Shown: positions 35,992-45,147, counted from the stretch's first letter. The stretch is DNA of 64,000 nt from Pseudoalteromonas rubra (GCF_005887115.1 NZ_PNCJ01000030.1:40045-104044); one strand, 5' to 3'. The notes: generated by a model from the sequence alone, not told the origin. Program-made: numbers and translations.

Positions 35992-36003
35992 GCAGCGGGG
36001 CGA

Positions 36004-36032
36004 ATATTAGTGAATCCTGACGCCCTTGTGAA
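36004..36032 (-). promoter_or_regulatory. sigma-70 promoter of the tRNA-Ser pair
   Basis: On the minus strand TTCACA (36027-36032) and TAATAT (36004-36009) are separated by 17 bases and followed by the GC-rich stretch TCGCCCCGC just before the tRNA 5' end. A GC-rich discriminator is typical of stringently controlled stable-RNA promoters. Confidence 0.75.
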
Positions 36033-36252
36033 GCTTTTTTTTCGCTTTTTTGTTTAATTGGTTAAATTTCACTTTATTTGTACAAACATCGGACACATTA
36101 AGAGGTTTTATGGTCAATAATCGGGAGTTAGAGAACTTTTAACACAGTTTTAGGGTCTACTGATCCAGAAAGGTTTGCCGAGCGATTTAACTCTTGGTAA
36201 TCTTGGCCTAGAATAATTTTCGGAACATTGTGTTTCTAATAAGGAGCTGATA

Positions 36253-36918
36253 ATGGCGTTCAATCACTCGTACACTGGCCAAAAAGTGGCTATGTCGACG
36301 GTCGAAACTAACAAGGTGCTTAAAAACACCTACTTCCTACTGGCAATGACACTGGCATTTAGTGCGATTACTGCTGCCATCTCTATGACTATGGCACTAC
36401 CGCGCTTTACCGGTCTTGTCTGTTCACTGGTTGCTTTTGGTCTTTTGTTCGTGATCCAGAAAAAAGCGAACTCTAGCTCAGCGATTGGCTTGGTTTTCCT
36501 GTTCACGGGTCTTCTTGGCTTTGGCTTAGGTCCATTGCTTAACCACTACGCCGCAATGCCAAACGGTAGCTTGCTGATTGCACAAGCGCTGGGTTCAACA
36601 GCGTTAGTGTTCTTTGGTTTATCTGCTTACGCACTAACAACCAAGAAAGACTTCTCCTTCATGGGTGGCTTCCTGGTTGTCGGTATGCTGGTCGTGATTG
36701 TTTCTAGCCTGGTTAACCTGTTTATCGGCAGTTCAGTTGCCTTTATCGCGATTAATGCCGCTGTTGTATTACTGATGTCTGGTTTTATCCTGTATGACAC
36801 CAGCCGCATCGTAAACGGTGGTGAAACAAACTACATTCTGGCAACAGTAAGCCTGTACCTGAGCATCTACAATCTGTTCACGTCTATCCTTGCGCTACTT
36901 GGCTCAAGTGATGACTAA
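36253..36918 (+). CDS. yccA: YccA, Bax inhibitor-1 family FtsH modulator
   Basis: The 221-residue protein has about seven TM segments and the BI-1/YccA pattern, ending in a family-typical segment (LMSGFILYDTSRIVNGGETNYILATVSLYLSIYNLFTSIL). YccA interacts with the FtsH-HflKC protease in the inner membrane and can inhibit degradation of jammed SecY. AAGGAG precedes the ATG by 7 bases. It lies beside tRNA-Ser and upstream of tusDCBE, with a terminator between. Confidence 0.94.
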   Translation: MAFNHSYTGQKVAMSTVETNKVLKNTYFLLAMTLAFSAITAAISMTMALPRFTGLVCSLVAFGLLFVIQKKANSSSAIGLVFLFTGLLGFGLGPLLNHYAAMPNGSLLIAQALGSTALVFFGLSAYALTTKKDFSFMGGFLVVGMLVVIVSSLVNLFIGSSVAFIAINAAVVLLMSGFILYDTSRIVNGGETNYILATVSLYLSIYNLFTSILALLGSSDD

Positions 36919-36938
36919 TCTGCTCAGTTTGCTAAAAT

Positions 36939-36961
36939 AAGCCCCATTCGGGGCTTTTTTT
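36939..36961 (+). terminator. intrinsic terminator of yccA
   Basis: AAGCCCC-ATTC-GGGGCTT followed by a T run (36955-36961), 20 bases after the yccA stop. It lies just ahead of the tusD start, so tus expression needs read-through or a promoter close to the hairpin. Confidence 0.92.
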
Positions 36962-36972
36962 ATGAGTAACTT

Positions 36973-37326
36973 TTGAGCCAGTACGTACTTTCCCTGCACA
37001 GCGATGTCAGTGACCACGACGCATTGCAGCATCTGCTGCGATTCGCTAATGCTTTACAAGCACAAGATCACCAGATTGAATGTATCTTTCTTTATCAGCA
37101 AGCCGTTTTGTTTGCCAGTCAGCATTTCAGCCTGGCCAGCGATGAACTTCAGCCAGCTCAGGTATGGCAATCCCTGCATGACGCGGGTATTGCGCTCAAG
37201 CTATGTGTTACAGCGGCAGAAAAGCACGGACTGGATACCACACAGTGTGCTCCTTTTGAGGTTGCAGGGTTGGCGGAATTTGCCATGTTGGCAACCAAAG
37301 CAGATAAGTGGGTGCAATTTAAATGA
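36973..37326 (+). CDS. tusD: sulfur relay protein TusD
   Basis: The 117-residue product aligns with TusD and retains the active-site cysteine at residue 78 in LKLCVTAA. TusBCD accepts persulfide sulfur from TusA and passes it to TusE for 2-thiouridine formation at tRNA wobble U34. The start is TTG at 36973; an ATG at 36962 reads only four codons before TGA and is not used for this frame. A weak GAG lies 8 bases upstream. The stop overlaps tusC by ATGA. Confidence 0.92.
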   Translation: MSQYVLSLHSDVSDHDALQHLLRFANALQAQDHQIECIFLYQQAVLFASQHFSLASDELQPAQVWQSLHDAGIALKLCVTAAEKHGLDTTQCAPFEVAGLAEFAMLATKADKWVQFK

Positions 37327-37682
37327 GTGAAAACATTCTGGTGATCAACCACACCGCTCCTTTCGATGGTGCACATATCCGCGAAGGGCTAGACATGGCA
37401 CTCATTTTTGCTGCGCTGGATCAGAATATCTCCTGGCTTTTCAAGGGGCCGGCCATATTAGCCCTAAAACAAGGCAATGATGCATCCGCACTGGGAATAA
37501 AAAACTACTTTAAACAGCTTAAAACGCTGGAGATTTATGATGTTGAGCAAGTCTATGTGTGCGCCGAAGCCATGAAGCGCTTTGCGCTTACCCCTGACGA
37601 CCTGAATATCGACGCTCAGCTTCTGTCTGTCGACGAACAGCAAACTTTGCTGTCACAACAAAGTAAGGTGGTCAGTTTATGA
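37323..37682 (+). CDS. tusC: sulfur relay protein TusC
   Basis: The 119-residue product shows the TusC pattern: NHTAPFDGAHIREGLDMALIFAALDQNISWLF (compare [23 protein letters not shown] in E. coli) and LKTLEIYDVEQVYVCAEAMKRFAL. It forms the heterohexameric TusBCD complex. Overlaps tusD by ATGA and tusB by ATGA. Confidence 0.93.
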   Translation: MSENILVINHTAPFDGAHIREGLDMALIFAALDQNISWLFKGPAILALKQGNDASALGIKNYFKQLKTLEIYDVEQVYVCAEAMKRFALTPDDLNIDAQLLSVDEQQTLLSQQSKVVSL

Positions 37683-37954
37683 GCCTCCCCACATTACATA
37701 TTTTTTCTAAGCCGCTGAGTTACTACCATGACGTATTCAGTGCAGGCTTGCTCGCTAAGCAGGATGTGATACTGCTCACAAGAGACGCCTGCTATGATCA
37801 GGCAGCATGGCGCGCACTGAGTACTAATCGTACTTGCATGCTAAATGTTTGTGCACAGGCACGCGGTATCAGTGCGCAGAATCATATCGAACCGCTCAGC
37901 GACCAGCAGTGGATCACGCTGGTTGAGCAATGCAATAAAACTATTACGTGGTAA
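37679..37954 (+). CDS. tusB: sulfur relay protein TusB
   Basis: The 91-residue product matches TusB in size and in its N-terminal MSLPTLHIFSKP pattern and ends ITW as is common for TusB. It is the third subunit of the TusBCD complex. Its ATG overlaps the tusC stop, and the tusE ATG follows its stop by 2 bases. Confidence 0.9.
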   Translation: MSLPTLHIFSKPLSYYHDVFSAGLLAKQDVILLTRDACYDQAAWRALSTNRTCMLNVCAQARGISAQNHIEPLSDQQWITLVEQCNKTITW

Positions 37955-37956
37955 CT

Positions 37957-38286
37957 ATGCTCGTTTTTCAAGACAAACAGATCGAAACAGATAAAGAAGG
38001 CTACCTGCTAAATCATCAGGACTGGCATAAAGAACTGGCGCCATTGTTGGCGGAGCAAGAGAATATTACGCTCACAGACGCACATTGGGAGGTCGTCAAC
38101 TTCGTCCGCGACTTTTATGAAGAGTACAATACCAGCCCGGCCATTCGTATGTTGGTTAAGGCCATTGGTCAAAAGCTGGGTGAAGACAAAGGTAAAAGTA
38201 TCTACCTGTATAAGCTATTTCCGAAAGGTCCAGCAAAGCAGGCGACTAAAATAGCCGGTTTGCCAAAACCGGCCAAATGTATCTAG
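37957..38286 (+). CDS. tusE: sulfur relay protein TusE (DsrC-like)
   Basis: The 109-residue product is nearly the same as E. coli TusE over its length (HWEVVNFVRDFYEEYNTSPAIRM, LFPKGPAKQATKIAGLPKP) and keeps the penultimate Cys108 (KCI) that accepts sulfur from TusD and delivers it to MnmA. The frame is open to a GTG nine bases upstream, but the ATG at 37957 gives the conserved N terminus and length. The 3' end carries a hairpin (38254-38273) that probably terminates the opposing prpE. Confidence 0.96.
   Translation: MLVFQDKQIETDKEGYLLNHQDWHKELAPLLAEQENITLTDAHWEVVNFVRDFYEEYNTSPAIRMLVKAIGQKLGEDKGKSIYLYKLFPKGPAKQATKIAGLPKPAKCI
38254..38273 (-). terminator. probable prpE terminator embedded in the end of tusE
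   Basis: GCCGGTTT-GCCA-AAACCGGC is a perfect 8-bp stem. Read on the minus strand it is followed by TATTTTA, 25 bases after the prpE stop. The convergent stops of tusE and prpE are only 12 bases apart, so no room exists for a terminator outside coding DNA. Confidence 0.6.
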
Positions 38287-38298
38287 CGCTTTGTATCG

Positions 38299-40200
38299 TT
38301 ATGGCTGTGTGGCACGCCACAGCACACTGATTTCCTCAAGCGTGGCAGGATCGTCAATAGTCGACGGCACTGTCATCGCTTCACCATCCACCAGCTGGCG
38401 TAAGTTTTTGCGTAATATCTTTCCGGAACGTGTTTTTGGTAACCGCTCTACAACCAGAATTTGCTTCAGGCAAGCAATTGCCCCTATTTTGCCCCGAACA
38501 GACTGAACGAGTGCTTTGCGTAACTGTTCCTGGGTAAGTTCCACGCCATCTTTAAGCACCACCATAGCCACAGGCACCTGGCCTTTTAGCTCATCTTTAG
38601 CCGCAAATACGGCACATTCGGCTACAGCGTCGTGCGCAGCAACGACCTCTTCCATCTCTCCGGTCGACAAACGATGACCAGCCACGTTTATCACATCATC
38701 CGTGCGTCCCATAATAAACAGATACCCTTCTTCATCCAGGTACCCCCCGTCACCTGACAAATAATAACCCGGAAATTCAGACAAATAGCCTTGTTTAAAA
38801 CGACTGCTATTTTGCCAGATGTTACTGAGGCAGCCAGGCGGTAAAGGAGTCTTAATTGCAATTAACCCATGCTCATTAGGCGCACAAGGCTCGCCGCTCG
38901 CATCCAGCACATTCAGTTGATAACCCGGTGTTGGCACCGACGCACTGCCCGCTTTAGTCGGCAAAGGTGATAACCCCATTGGATTTGCGGCAATGGGCCA
39001 GCCCGTTTCGGTTTGCCACCAGTGGTCAATCACCGGCAGGCGCGTGACAGATTGTAGCCAGTCATAGGTCGCGGGATCCAGGCGCTCACCCGCAAGAAAC
39101 AAAGATTGTAATGAGCAGGTATCATAGTGCGCAAACAACTTACCTTCCGGGTCTTCTTTCTTAATGGCACGAAACGCAGTCGGCGCGCTGAACAGCGCAT
39201 TCACCTGATATTCCTCAACCACGCGCCAAAATGCACCTGCATCCGGAGTCCTGACCGGCTTGCCCTCGTACAACAAAGTTGTGCACCCAAACAGAAGTGG
39301 GGCATATACAATATAAGAGTGGCCCACAACCCAGCCGATATCAGATGCAGCCCAAAATACCTGACCCGGTTTCATACCATATACCGTTTCCATACTATAA
39401 TGCAGCGCTACTGCATGTCCTCCCTGCTCGCGCACGACGCCTTTTGGCGTGCCAGTCGTGCCTGAGGTATATAAAATATAAAGAGGGTGCGTTGCACTCA
39501 ATGGCACTGCTTCAGCCTGCGGGGCCCCTGCAACCAGCTCACTCCAGTCAAGATCACGCGGCGCAGACATCAATGCTCGGTATTCAGAACGTTGCCAGAC
39601 AATCGCATGTTCTATTTGATGTTCGGCCTGCGCCAAGGCTTCATCCAGCATGGGCTTGTATTCAATCACCCGGCCAACTTCAACACCACAGGATGCACTC
39701 AGCACCAGCTTAGGTTTTGCATCATCAATGCGTACCGCAAGCTCTTTGGGTGCAAAGCCACCAAACACCACAGAATGAATTGCCCCGATCCGTGCACATG
39801 CCAGCATGGCTATTACAGCTTGCGGGATCATCGGCATGTAGATCACCACCCTATCTCCGGCTATCACACCAAGTTTACTGAGCGACCCGGCAAATGTACT
39901 GACTTCGTCCAGCAGTTGTGCATAGGTGTAATTCTGTTTTTGTCCTGTCACAGGTGAATCATAAATCAGTGCGACTTGATCACCCCTGCCCCCATTTACC
40001 TGATTATCCAGTGCAAGATAACTGGTGTTAAGTTTGCCATCTTCAAACCAATGGCTCAGTGATGCCTCGTCGTAGCTGACTCCGATCTTAGGTGAGGTAT
40101 GCCAGTTGAGCCGACCTGCCTGATCGAGCCAGAATGCTTCTGGGTTTTGCTCAAATTGTTCGTATGCCCGTTGATAGGCCTGATATGCAGTTGTTGTCAT
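38299..40200 (-). CDS. prpE: propionyl-CoA synthetase
   Basis: The 633-residue AMP-forming acyl-CoA synthetase matches PrpE: ACARIGAIHSVVFGGFAP, the P-loop YTSGTTGTPKGVVRE, WWQTETGWPI, GRTDDVINVAGHRLSTGEMEE, and the acetylatable lysine in LPKTRSGKILRK. The C-terminal TIDDPATLEEI also matches PrpE rather than acetyl-CoA synthetase. It activates propionate to propionyl-CoA. The other prp genes (prpBCD) are absent nearby, so it is an orphan. AGGA precedes the ATG. Confidence 0.92.
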   Translation of the reverse strand: MTTTAYQAYQRAYEQFEQNPEAFWLDQAGRLNWHTSPKIGVSYDEASLSHWFEDGKLNTSYLALDNQVNGGRGDQVALIYDSPVTGQKQNYTYAQLLDEVSTFAGSLSKLGVIAGDRVVIYMPMIPQAVIAMLACARIGAIHSVVFGGFAPKELAVRIDDAKPKLVLSASCGVEVGRVIEYKPMLDEALAQAEHQIEHAIVWQRSEYRALMSAPRDLDWSELVAGAPQAEAVPLSATHPLYILYTSGTTGTPKGVVREQGGHAVALHYSMETVYGMKPGQVFWAASDIGWVVGHSYIVYAPLLFGCTTLLYEGKPVRTPDAGAFWRVVEEYQVNALFSAPTAFRAIKKEDPEGKLFAHYDTCSLQSLFLAGERLDPATYDWLQSVTRLPVIDHWWQTETGWPIAANPMGLSPLPTKAGSASVPTPGYQLNVLDASGEPCAPNEHGLIAIKTPLPPGCLSNIWQNSSRFKQGYLSEFPGYYLSGDGGYLDEEGYLFIMGRTDDVINVAGHRLSTGEMEEVVAAHDAVAECAVFAAKDELKGQVPVAMVVLKDGVELTQEQLRKALVQSVRGKIGAIACLKQILVVERLPKTRSGKILRKNLRQLVDGEAMTVPSTIDDPATLEEISVLWRATQP

Positions 40201-40377
40201 AATGATTTCCTGTTGGGCCGGGCTTGGCAGGTATGAACCTCTGCCAACTGGTTAAAACCCGGTTAACGACCGATACCCTGTTAAACATAGAATTACTGAA
40301 ATAAAGACAACACTAGACATTGGTCGATGCCAGGAAAGAATTTGATCTGCCGCAAACTTTCGGTTAACCGAAAAAGT

Positions 40378-40400
40378 TACAGGCCCTCTGCCGAGGGCCC
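40378..40400 (-). terminator. hairpin downstream of the unknown lipoprotein, possible terminator
   Basis: GGCCCTC and GAGGGCC (40382-40399) form a 7-bp stem with a 4-base loop, 14 bases after the stop. On the minus strand TTTTT follows after a few bases. A second inverted repeat (AACTTTCGGTT and AACCGAAAAAGTT, 40355-40378) lies directly beyond. Confidence 0.55.
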
Positions 40401-40413
40401 AGTTAGATTGAGT

Positions 40414-42111
40414 TTATTCATCAACAGGCCAGGTATAAGGGACCGTAGGCACGGACAAGCCTCGGTCGGTTATAGATTCAGCTACTGTCTTGCTTGGGTC
40501 GGTTGGTGCCCACAAGTCCTGATTAAACACCAGCGCCGCATCTTCCTGAGCGATATCACCTAATACCCCACTGGCATCAATATCAAACACAAAGCTGCCT
40601 GTGCCGTCATAGCTGCACGAAGCCGTTGGTGCATATTCAATATTCGCTTTGCTGCCGCTGCCGTCATAGGTCGCCGTAGCAGTGTCGTACTGGAAGAATT
40701 GGCGTTGCGTGAATGCCTGCATGCTGTGATCGTTTCCCGGGCCAGCCCAGTTACAGATAAAGCCTTGGATCAGCCCGTCGGTGTCCTCTATTTGCGACCC
40801 GTAGCCAAAGTGCGCTTCGCCATTATCCAGACTGGGGGAGTTAAACCCGATATTAAAAATTCGACTGTTGCTGTCGTTAACTCCGGCCTGCCAAACATAG
40901 GCATATTGCCCGGCCAATGTGGTCAGGTCAAAGTTCGCACCAAATATCGAAAAGTTCTCGCTCCAACCATCGGGGTTATCGACGTTGTGATACTTGTTGT
41001 TCACATCAACCTGTTTATCAGTATTGAACATACCACTGTTACCGTGACCACATAGGGTGACCACTCTGGCTTGTAAGGACATGTTGTCTCCAGCCCGCTC
41101 GTAAGCCAATGATCCTGCTCGAGTGCGCTCGTTCTGAGAACAATTTCCGCCGGGAAATTCAATGCCACTCACGCCCTGCTCGCCTTCAACCAGATAAGTC
41201 AGGTGACCTGAATAATTCATCAGATCGGCGCCGGGAGTATGAGCCATAGAGAGTGAAATATCGTAGTCGGAACCACTGACTGTATAAGTGAGCGAAATGG
41301 TATATTGCCATTCACTACCAGCACGGGTGATAGCGGCAGTGCTGAACGTCACACCAGAAACGCCTTTGGCATTCATTTCACCGGTTACATCAATACTGCT
41401 GCCATCTGCAGGCAGGCTCATACCAGAATCAAGCGCCGCAGAAACCATGCTGGCTAAGGTCATCAGGCTCATTCGCGATTGATCCCTCAGACCACTCAAC
41501 AACGCGTTGGTCTGAGCCACTGCACAGGCATTGCCATCACTGTCACTTTCCAACCACAGTCCTAAATCGCCGCCCGGTAAAGTACCGGAAGCTGAAGCCG
41601 GGTCGGTCGCATCCGGATGTCCTGTATAGGCCACCTGAGGCCCAAAACAACTGGCATTCGTGCTGTTGCGATAGAACGACTGAACTCGAAACACATCCAG
41701 TAAAGGCACAGTGCCATTGAGTATGCGACCAATCCGCTGTGTCGACCATAAATAGGTGGGAACTGACGGCCCGTACTCTACCGCAGGCCGGGCGCCAAAA
41801 CCACGTTCCACCTCGTTGCTGCTGTCACTGAAAGGAGATGATGCCATTACCTCTCTGGGGAAATAGGCGCCACGCGAATCATCCGGTTCGTTCTGATCAG
41901 CACCATCATCCGAGCCGTTGTCGCCAGACCCTGCATCACCCGAGCTATCTCCTTCAGAACCGTTATTACTGTCCCCCGAACTACCATCGGATGAATCATC
42001 AGAAGCGGCTTGTTGTTGATCCTGAGCATTGGTGCTACCAGGTTCATCGTTGCCTGACGATGAACACCCAGCCAGTAACGCCAGTAAAATATAAGGAATA
42101 TATGTTTTCAT
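40414..42111 (-). CDS. lipoprotein of unknown function with acidic linker
   Basis: The 565-residue product has a lipoprotein signal with lipobox LLAGC (Cys16), then a low-complexity Ser/Asp/Gly/Asn-rich linker to about residue 80 (strongly acidic), then a globular region rich in Ser, Thr, Gly and aromatic residues that looks beta-rich. It holds several Cys (for example FICNWAG, TASCSYDG, GGNCSQNE). I do not recognise a family. Such linkers are common in surface-exposed marine lipoproteins. Most likely anchored in the outer membrane. It is monocistronic. Confidence 0.8.
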   Translation of the reverse strand: MKTYIPYILLALLAGCSSSGNDEPGSTNAQDQQQAASDDSSDGSSGDSNNGSEGDSSGDAGSGDNGSDDGADQNEPDDSRGAYFPREVMASSPFSDSSNEVERGFGARPAVEYGPSVPTYLWSTQRIGRILNGTVPLLDVFRVQSFYRNSTNASCFGPQVAYTGHPDATDPASASGTLPGGDLGLWLESDSDGNACAVAQTNALLSGLRDQSRMSLMTLASMVSAALDSGMSLPADGSSIDVTGEMNAKGVSGVTFSTAAITRAGSEWQYTISLTYTVSGSDYDISLSMAHTPGADLMNYSGHLTYLVEGEQGVSGIEFPGGNCSQNERTRAGSLAYERAGDNMSLQARVVTLCGHGNSGMFNTDKQVDVNNKYHNVDNPDGWSENFSIFGANFDLTTLAGQYAYVWQAGVNDSNSRIFNIGFNSPSLDNGEAHFGYGSQIEDTDGLIQGFICNWAGPGNDHSMQAFTQRQFFQYDTATATYDGSGSKANIEYAPTASCSYDGTGSFVFDIDASGVLGDIAQEDAALVFNQDLWAPTDPSKTVAESITDRGLSVPTVPYTWPVDE

Positions 42112-42426
42112 AGTTGCATACCTTGTTGTCTAACCCGTTTTAAAGGTAAGCCAAAAATACCAACAGCTCAAAAAACAACCACCCCGAAGTGTGAAATTAT
42201 GTTTGAACCTTTTGCGCTAAAGCTTTGATGTTTCTGCTTTTGCACAAAGTTGGCAAAAGTATGTATTCTTATTTAGATTTCGGAAAATAGACTAGCGTAG
42301 TGATTACATTACAGTTTGTTGAGTTTTACAAAACAAAAAACTGTAAAAGTCAAAGAACATAAATTGAACAACTTATTACAATTAAAGCTATGTGTTATTT
42401 ACCTTATACCGCTTACTCATCTGCAA
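42112..42426. other. 315-base intergenic region with nested inverted repeat
   Basis: This AT-rich stretch separates the unknown lipoprotein from the hybrid kinase and holds no convincing gene. At 42309-42346 TTACAGTTT pairs with AAACTGTAA, and an inner GTTTT/AAAAC pairs inside it, giving a nested imperfect hairpin. A 9-bp hairpin (TGCAATCAG/CTGATTGCA, 42422-42444) overlaps the kinase stop codon. The lipoprotein promoter must lie here, but I cannot place it. Confidence 0.6.
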
Positions 42427-45108
42427 TCAGATCGCCTGATTGCACTCCGATTGCTGTATTGCAATATGTATCAGTTCAAATAAATCTGCCATTGGTTCTT
42501 CAACTTTGTCATAGTCTTTTTCTTTAAGTAGCCCATCAATTTTCGTAACTGTCTGATAGATGTCATGGCAATCAAACATAGCAGATGTACCTTTGAGCGC
42601 ATGAATAGACCGCGCCAGCCCATCAAAGTCGTGATATTTCAGCTGGTTTTGTAACTGTACAAGCTGTTCATGCAGTCCTGCTATGTACTGGGATTTCAGT
42701 AAAGAAAACTCTTCGTCAGGTAAAGCGAGGTCCTCTTCAACCGTGATGTTCAGGTAGTGACTGACTTTCTTTGCAAATTCAGCTCTGTCGATAGGTTTGG
42801 CGAGGTGATCGGTAAAGCCAAGCTTGAGATAACGTTCTACCTCATGGCTCATGGTATTTGCCGTTAACGCTATCACAGGCGCCGTGCAACCCGTTGCCTG
42901 AATAAAATTAAATGCCTGTTCACCGTCCATCACCGGCATCTGGATATCCATCAGGATCAAGTCAAACTCGTCATCCAGTACAGCTTGCACAGCAAGCTGA
43001 CCATTTTCAACGGCCGTAACACTCAACCCCATTCTCTCCAGAATACGCGTGATCAGACGGCAGTTGTCAACATGGTCTTCGGCCAATAACACTTCGCCTT
43101 TTAACGACTCGGTTTCATAACTTTCTGACTCTGTGCCTGGTTCCTCAGATTGGTGAATTTCTGAGAAAGTATTTAGCCATTTGGTGCGCTGCGTGGTATA
43201 CAAGCCCACAGACAATGTAAAAGCAGTCCCTGAGCCGACTTCGCTCTCAACGGTGATATCACCATCTAGTTTCTGCGCCAGACTCTTCGATATATTTAGT
43301 CCAAGACCGGTACCACCATATTTTCTGGTCGTTGATGAATCAGCCTGATGGAAGGCGTTAAACAGTTCTTTTTGCTCCGCAGAAGTCATTCCAATCCCAG
43401 TGTCCTGAACCCGAACAGACAAGGTGTCCTGAGTGCAACTCACATCGATAGAAATTTTGCCTACCGAGGTAAACTTAAGTGCATTGGAAGTCAAGTTTAG
43501 CAATATTTGTCGCAGCCGAGTGGGGTCAACTACAATATAATCAGGCAATGGAAAATGATAATTTAACTCAAATTCCAGACCTTTGTCTCTGATCTGTTTA
43601 CCCAGTAGTGATTCAACATGAGTAATGGATTGGAATAAGTTCGCCTCAATGAGTTCAACTTCCAATCGATTAGCCTCTATTTTAGACATATCTAGAATAT
43701 CATTAATCAGCCCCAGAACATGGCGTGAGTTTTGCAAGATCACCGAAATCGCATGGTTACGCTCATGAGGTTTGATATCACCTAACATGATACCGTCTGC
43801 GTACCCTATGATAGACGTCATCGGAGTACGAATTTCATGACTCATGTTGGCCAGAAAACGGCTTTTTGCTTCACTGGCGTCACGCAGCTCCGTCGCTAGC
43901 TGCTCCAGTTCATAAGTTCGCTTAAGGACTTTTGCTTCAAGATTTTTATTCAGCTCTATGTTTTCTTCATTCGTCAGGCGGTATTTATCTGCAACCGCAA
44001 ACGCCAATAATAAGGCATCCAGGGCGGTGCCTATCAACCCGATTAAATATAAGTTGATCGCAATTGGGGGGAGTAAGCCGAGGTTGGTGAAGTTCCCAAC
44101 CATATTTGGAATCGCCATACACACATAAGCCAGCACAAAATAGCGCGCTGGTTTAAAGCCTTCCATTAGCCGCAATATGCCAACGTAAAGCCCCATACAC
44201 AAAGCTGACCCCGTGGCCAGCGTTGCCCACAAAAAGCCAAACCCAGGAAACAGAATACAAAATGGTGCGCCAATCGCACCGATCGCGCCAACCCAAAGCG
44301 ATGCCGTCGATAAGGAGGGGTGTGTTTCCTTAAGCTTAAGCAGTTGATTATAAAATAAAACATTAGTAATCGGCGTCAGGGCAAAACCTAGCCAATGCAA
44401 GTGAGCTGAATAAAACCCAAAGAGCTGATCTGAGATGTGAAAGAAGTGACTCCAGGCAAATACCCAGGTTGCCGCAAACATCGCATAATAAAGATGCGTC
44501 ATGTCTTTTGAGCCAATGTATATCAGCAAATTGTACAAACCAAGTACAATACCGACACTAAAGCACAAGGACATCAAAAGGTTGTCCATGGTAACCTGGC
44601 GCTCAAATTCCTTTACAGGTATAAGTTCCAGCTTAATTGGCGTATAAAAATAGTCACTTTCAAATAAAGTGACTATGTAATACCTCTGATTTGGTAACAG
44701 ATGGATTTTGTTGCCATAGTGAAATGGGTATTCGTTGGCATGCATACCGCCCGTAAAGAACCGCTCAACCTCCGTTTCAGAGTAGATTCGCGTCTCTACG
44801 TTGGATAACACCGTGTTATAGGGGTAAAGCACCAGGTCCTGATACCTGGAGTGATTTTCAATTTCTGTTACTAACCAGTACCTGCCAGAAAACAACGCAC
44901 GTTGCGTTTGTTCCGCTTGCATACTTGCCCACTGTTCTACCTGAGCAAAACTATCCGGGAACCGTGCGTTATTTTCGGCTGATAACACTAAGCCCTTGTC
45001 ATGCAGATTATGCCCGCGTTGTGTTCCGTCGAACACATATACGTTTGCGCTGACAAAAAAAGTGCAAAAGCACAGTAACATTGTAGTTAATAGTCTAAAA
45101 CTACCCAT
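42427..45108 (-). CDS. hybrid sensor histidine kinase with 7TM-DISM sensor, receiver and HPt
   Basis: The 893-residue protein has a signal peptide (ending VSA, residue 21), a periplasmic 7TMR-DISMED2 domain (about 25-165), seven TM helices (about 178-375), a coiled coil, a HisKA domain with the phosphorylated His424 (FLANMSHEIRTPM), an ATPase domain (NALKF, DTGIGM, GGTGLGL near 540-605), a receiver with Asp721 (LILMDIQMPVMDG), and a C-terminal HPt with His836 (SIHALKGTSAMF). DISM sensors often bind carbohydrates, though the ligand here is unknown. Its start is 39 bases after the TonB receptor stop, so the two are likely one transcript. No separate response regulator lies nearby. Confidence 0.93.
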   Translation of the reverse strand: MGSFRLLTTMLLCFCTFFVSANVYVFDGTQRGHNLHDKGLVLSAENNARFPDSFAQVEQWASMQAEQTQRALFSGRYWLVTEIENHSRYQDLVLYPYNTVLSNVETRIYSETEVERFFTGGMHANEYPFHYGNKIHLLPNQRYYIVTLFESDYFYTPIKLELIPVKEFERQVTMDNLLMSLCFSVGIVLGLYNLLIYIGSKDMTHLYYAMFAATWVFAWSHFFHISDQLFGFYSAHLHWLGFALTPITNVLFYNQLLKLKETHPSLSTASLWVGAIGAIGAPFCILFPGFGFLWATLATGSALCMGLYVGILRLMEGFKPARYFVLAYVCMAIPNMVGNFTNLGLLPPIAINLYLIGLIGTALDALLLAFAVADKYRLTNEENIELNKNLEAKVLKRTYELEQLATELRDASEAKSRFLANMSHEIRTPMTSIIGYADGIMLGDIKPHERNHAISVILQNSRHVLGLINDILDMSKIEANRLEVELIEANLFQSITHVESLLGKQIRDKGLEFELNYHFPLPDYIVVDPTRLRQILLNLTSNALKFTSVGKISIDVSCTQDTLSVRVQDTGIGMTSAEQKELFNAFHQADSSTTRKYGGTGLGLNISKSLAQKLDGDITVESEVGSGTAFTLSVGLYTTQRTKWLNTFSEIHQSEEPGTESESYETESLKGEVLLAEDHVDNCRLITRILERMGLSVTAVENGQLAVQAVLDDEFDLILMDIQMPVMDGEQAFNFIQATGCTAPVIALTANTMSHEVERYLKLGFTDHLAKPIDRAEFAKKVSHYLNITVEEDLALPDEEFSLLKSQYIAGLHEQLVQLQNQLKYHDFDGLARSIHALKGTSAMFDCHDIYQTVTKIDGLLKEKDYDKVEEPMADLFELIHIAIQQSECNQAI

Positions 45109-45147
45109 TTCGGACCTTAACTTTGATAACTCAGATCAAAAGCCCGG

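Noticed and set aside
36962..36976. Four-codon reading frame (ATGAGTAACTTTTGA) ahead of tusD as a leader peptide
   Set aside because: Too short and without regulatory codons; it overlaps the yccA terminator tail by chance. Its stop does overlap the TTG start of tusD, so coupling cannot be fully excluded.
37004..37330. 108-residue frame overlapping tusD
   Set aside because: Out-of-frame shadow of tusD, without a Shine-Dalgarno.
39279..39957. Two long plus-strand frames inside prpE
   Set aside because: Antisense shadows of a well-conserved acyl-CoA synthetase; compositions are rich in His, Cys and Arg as expected for shadow frames.
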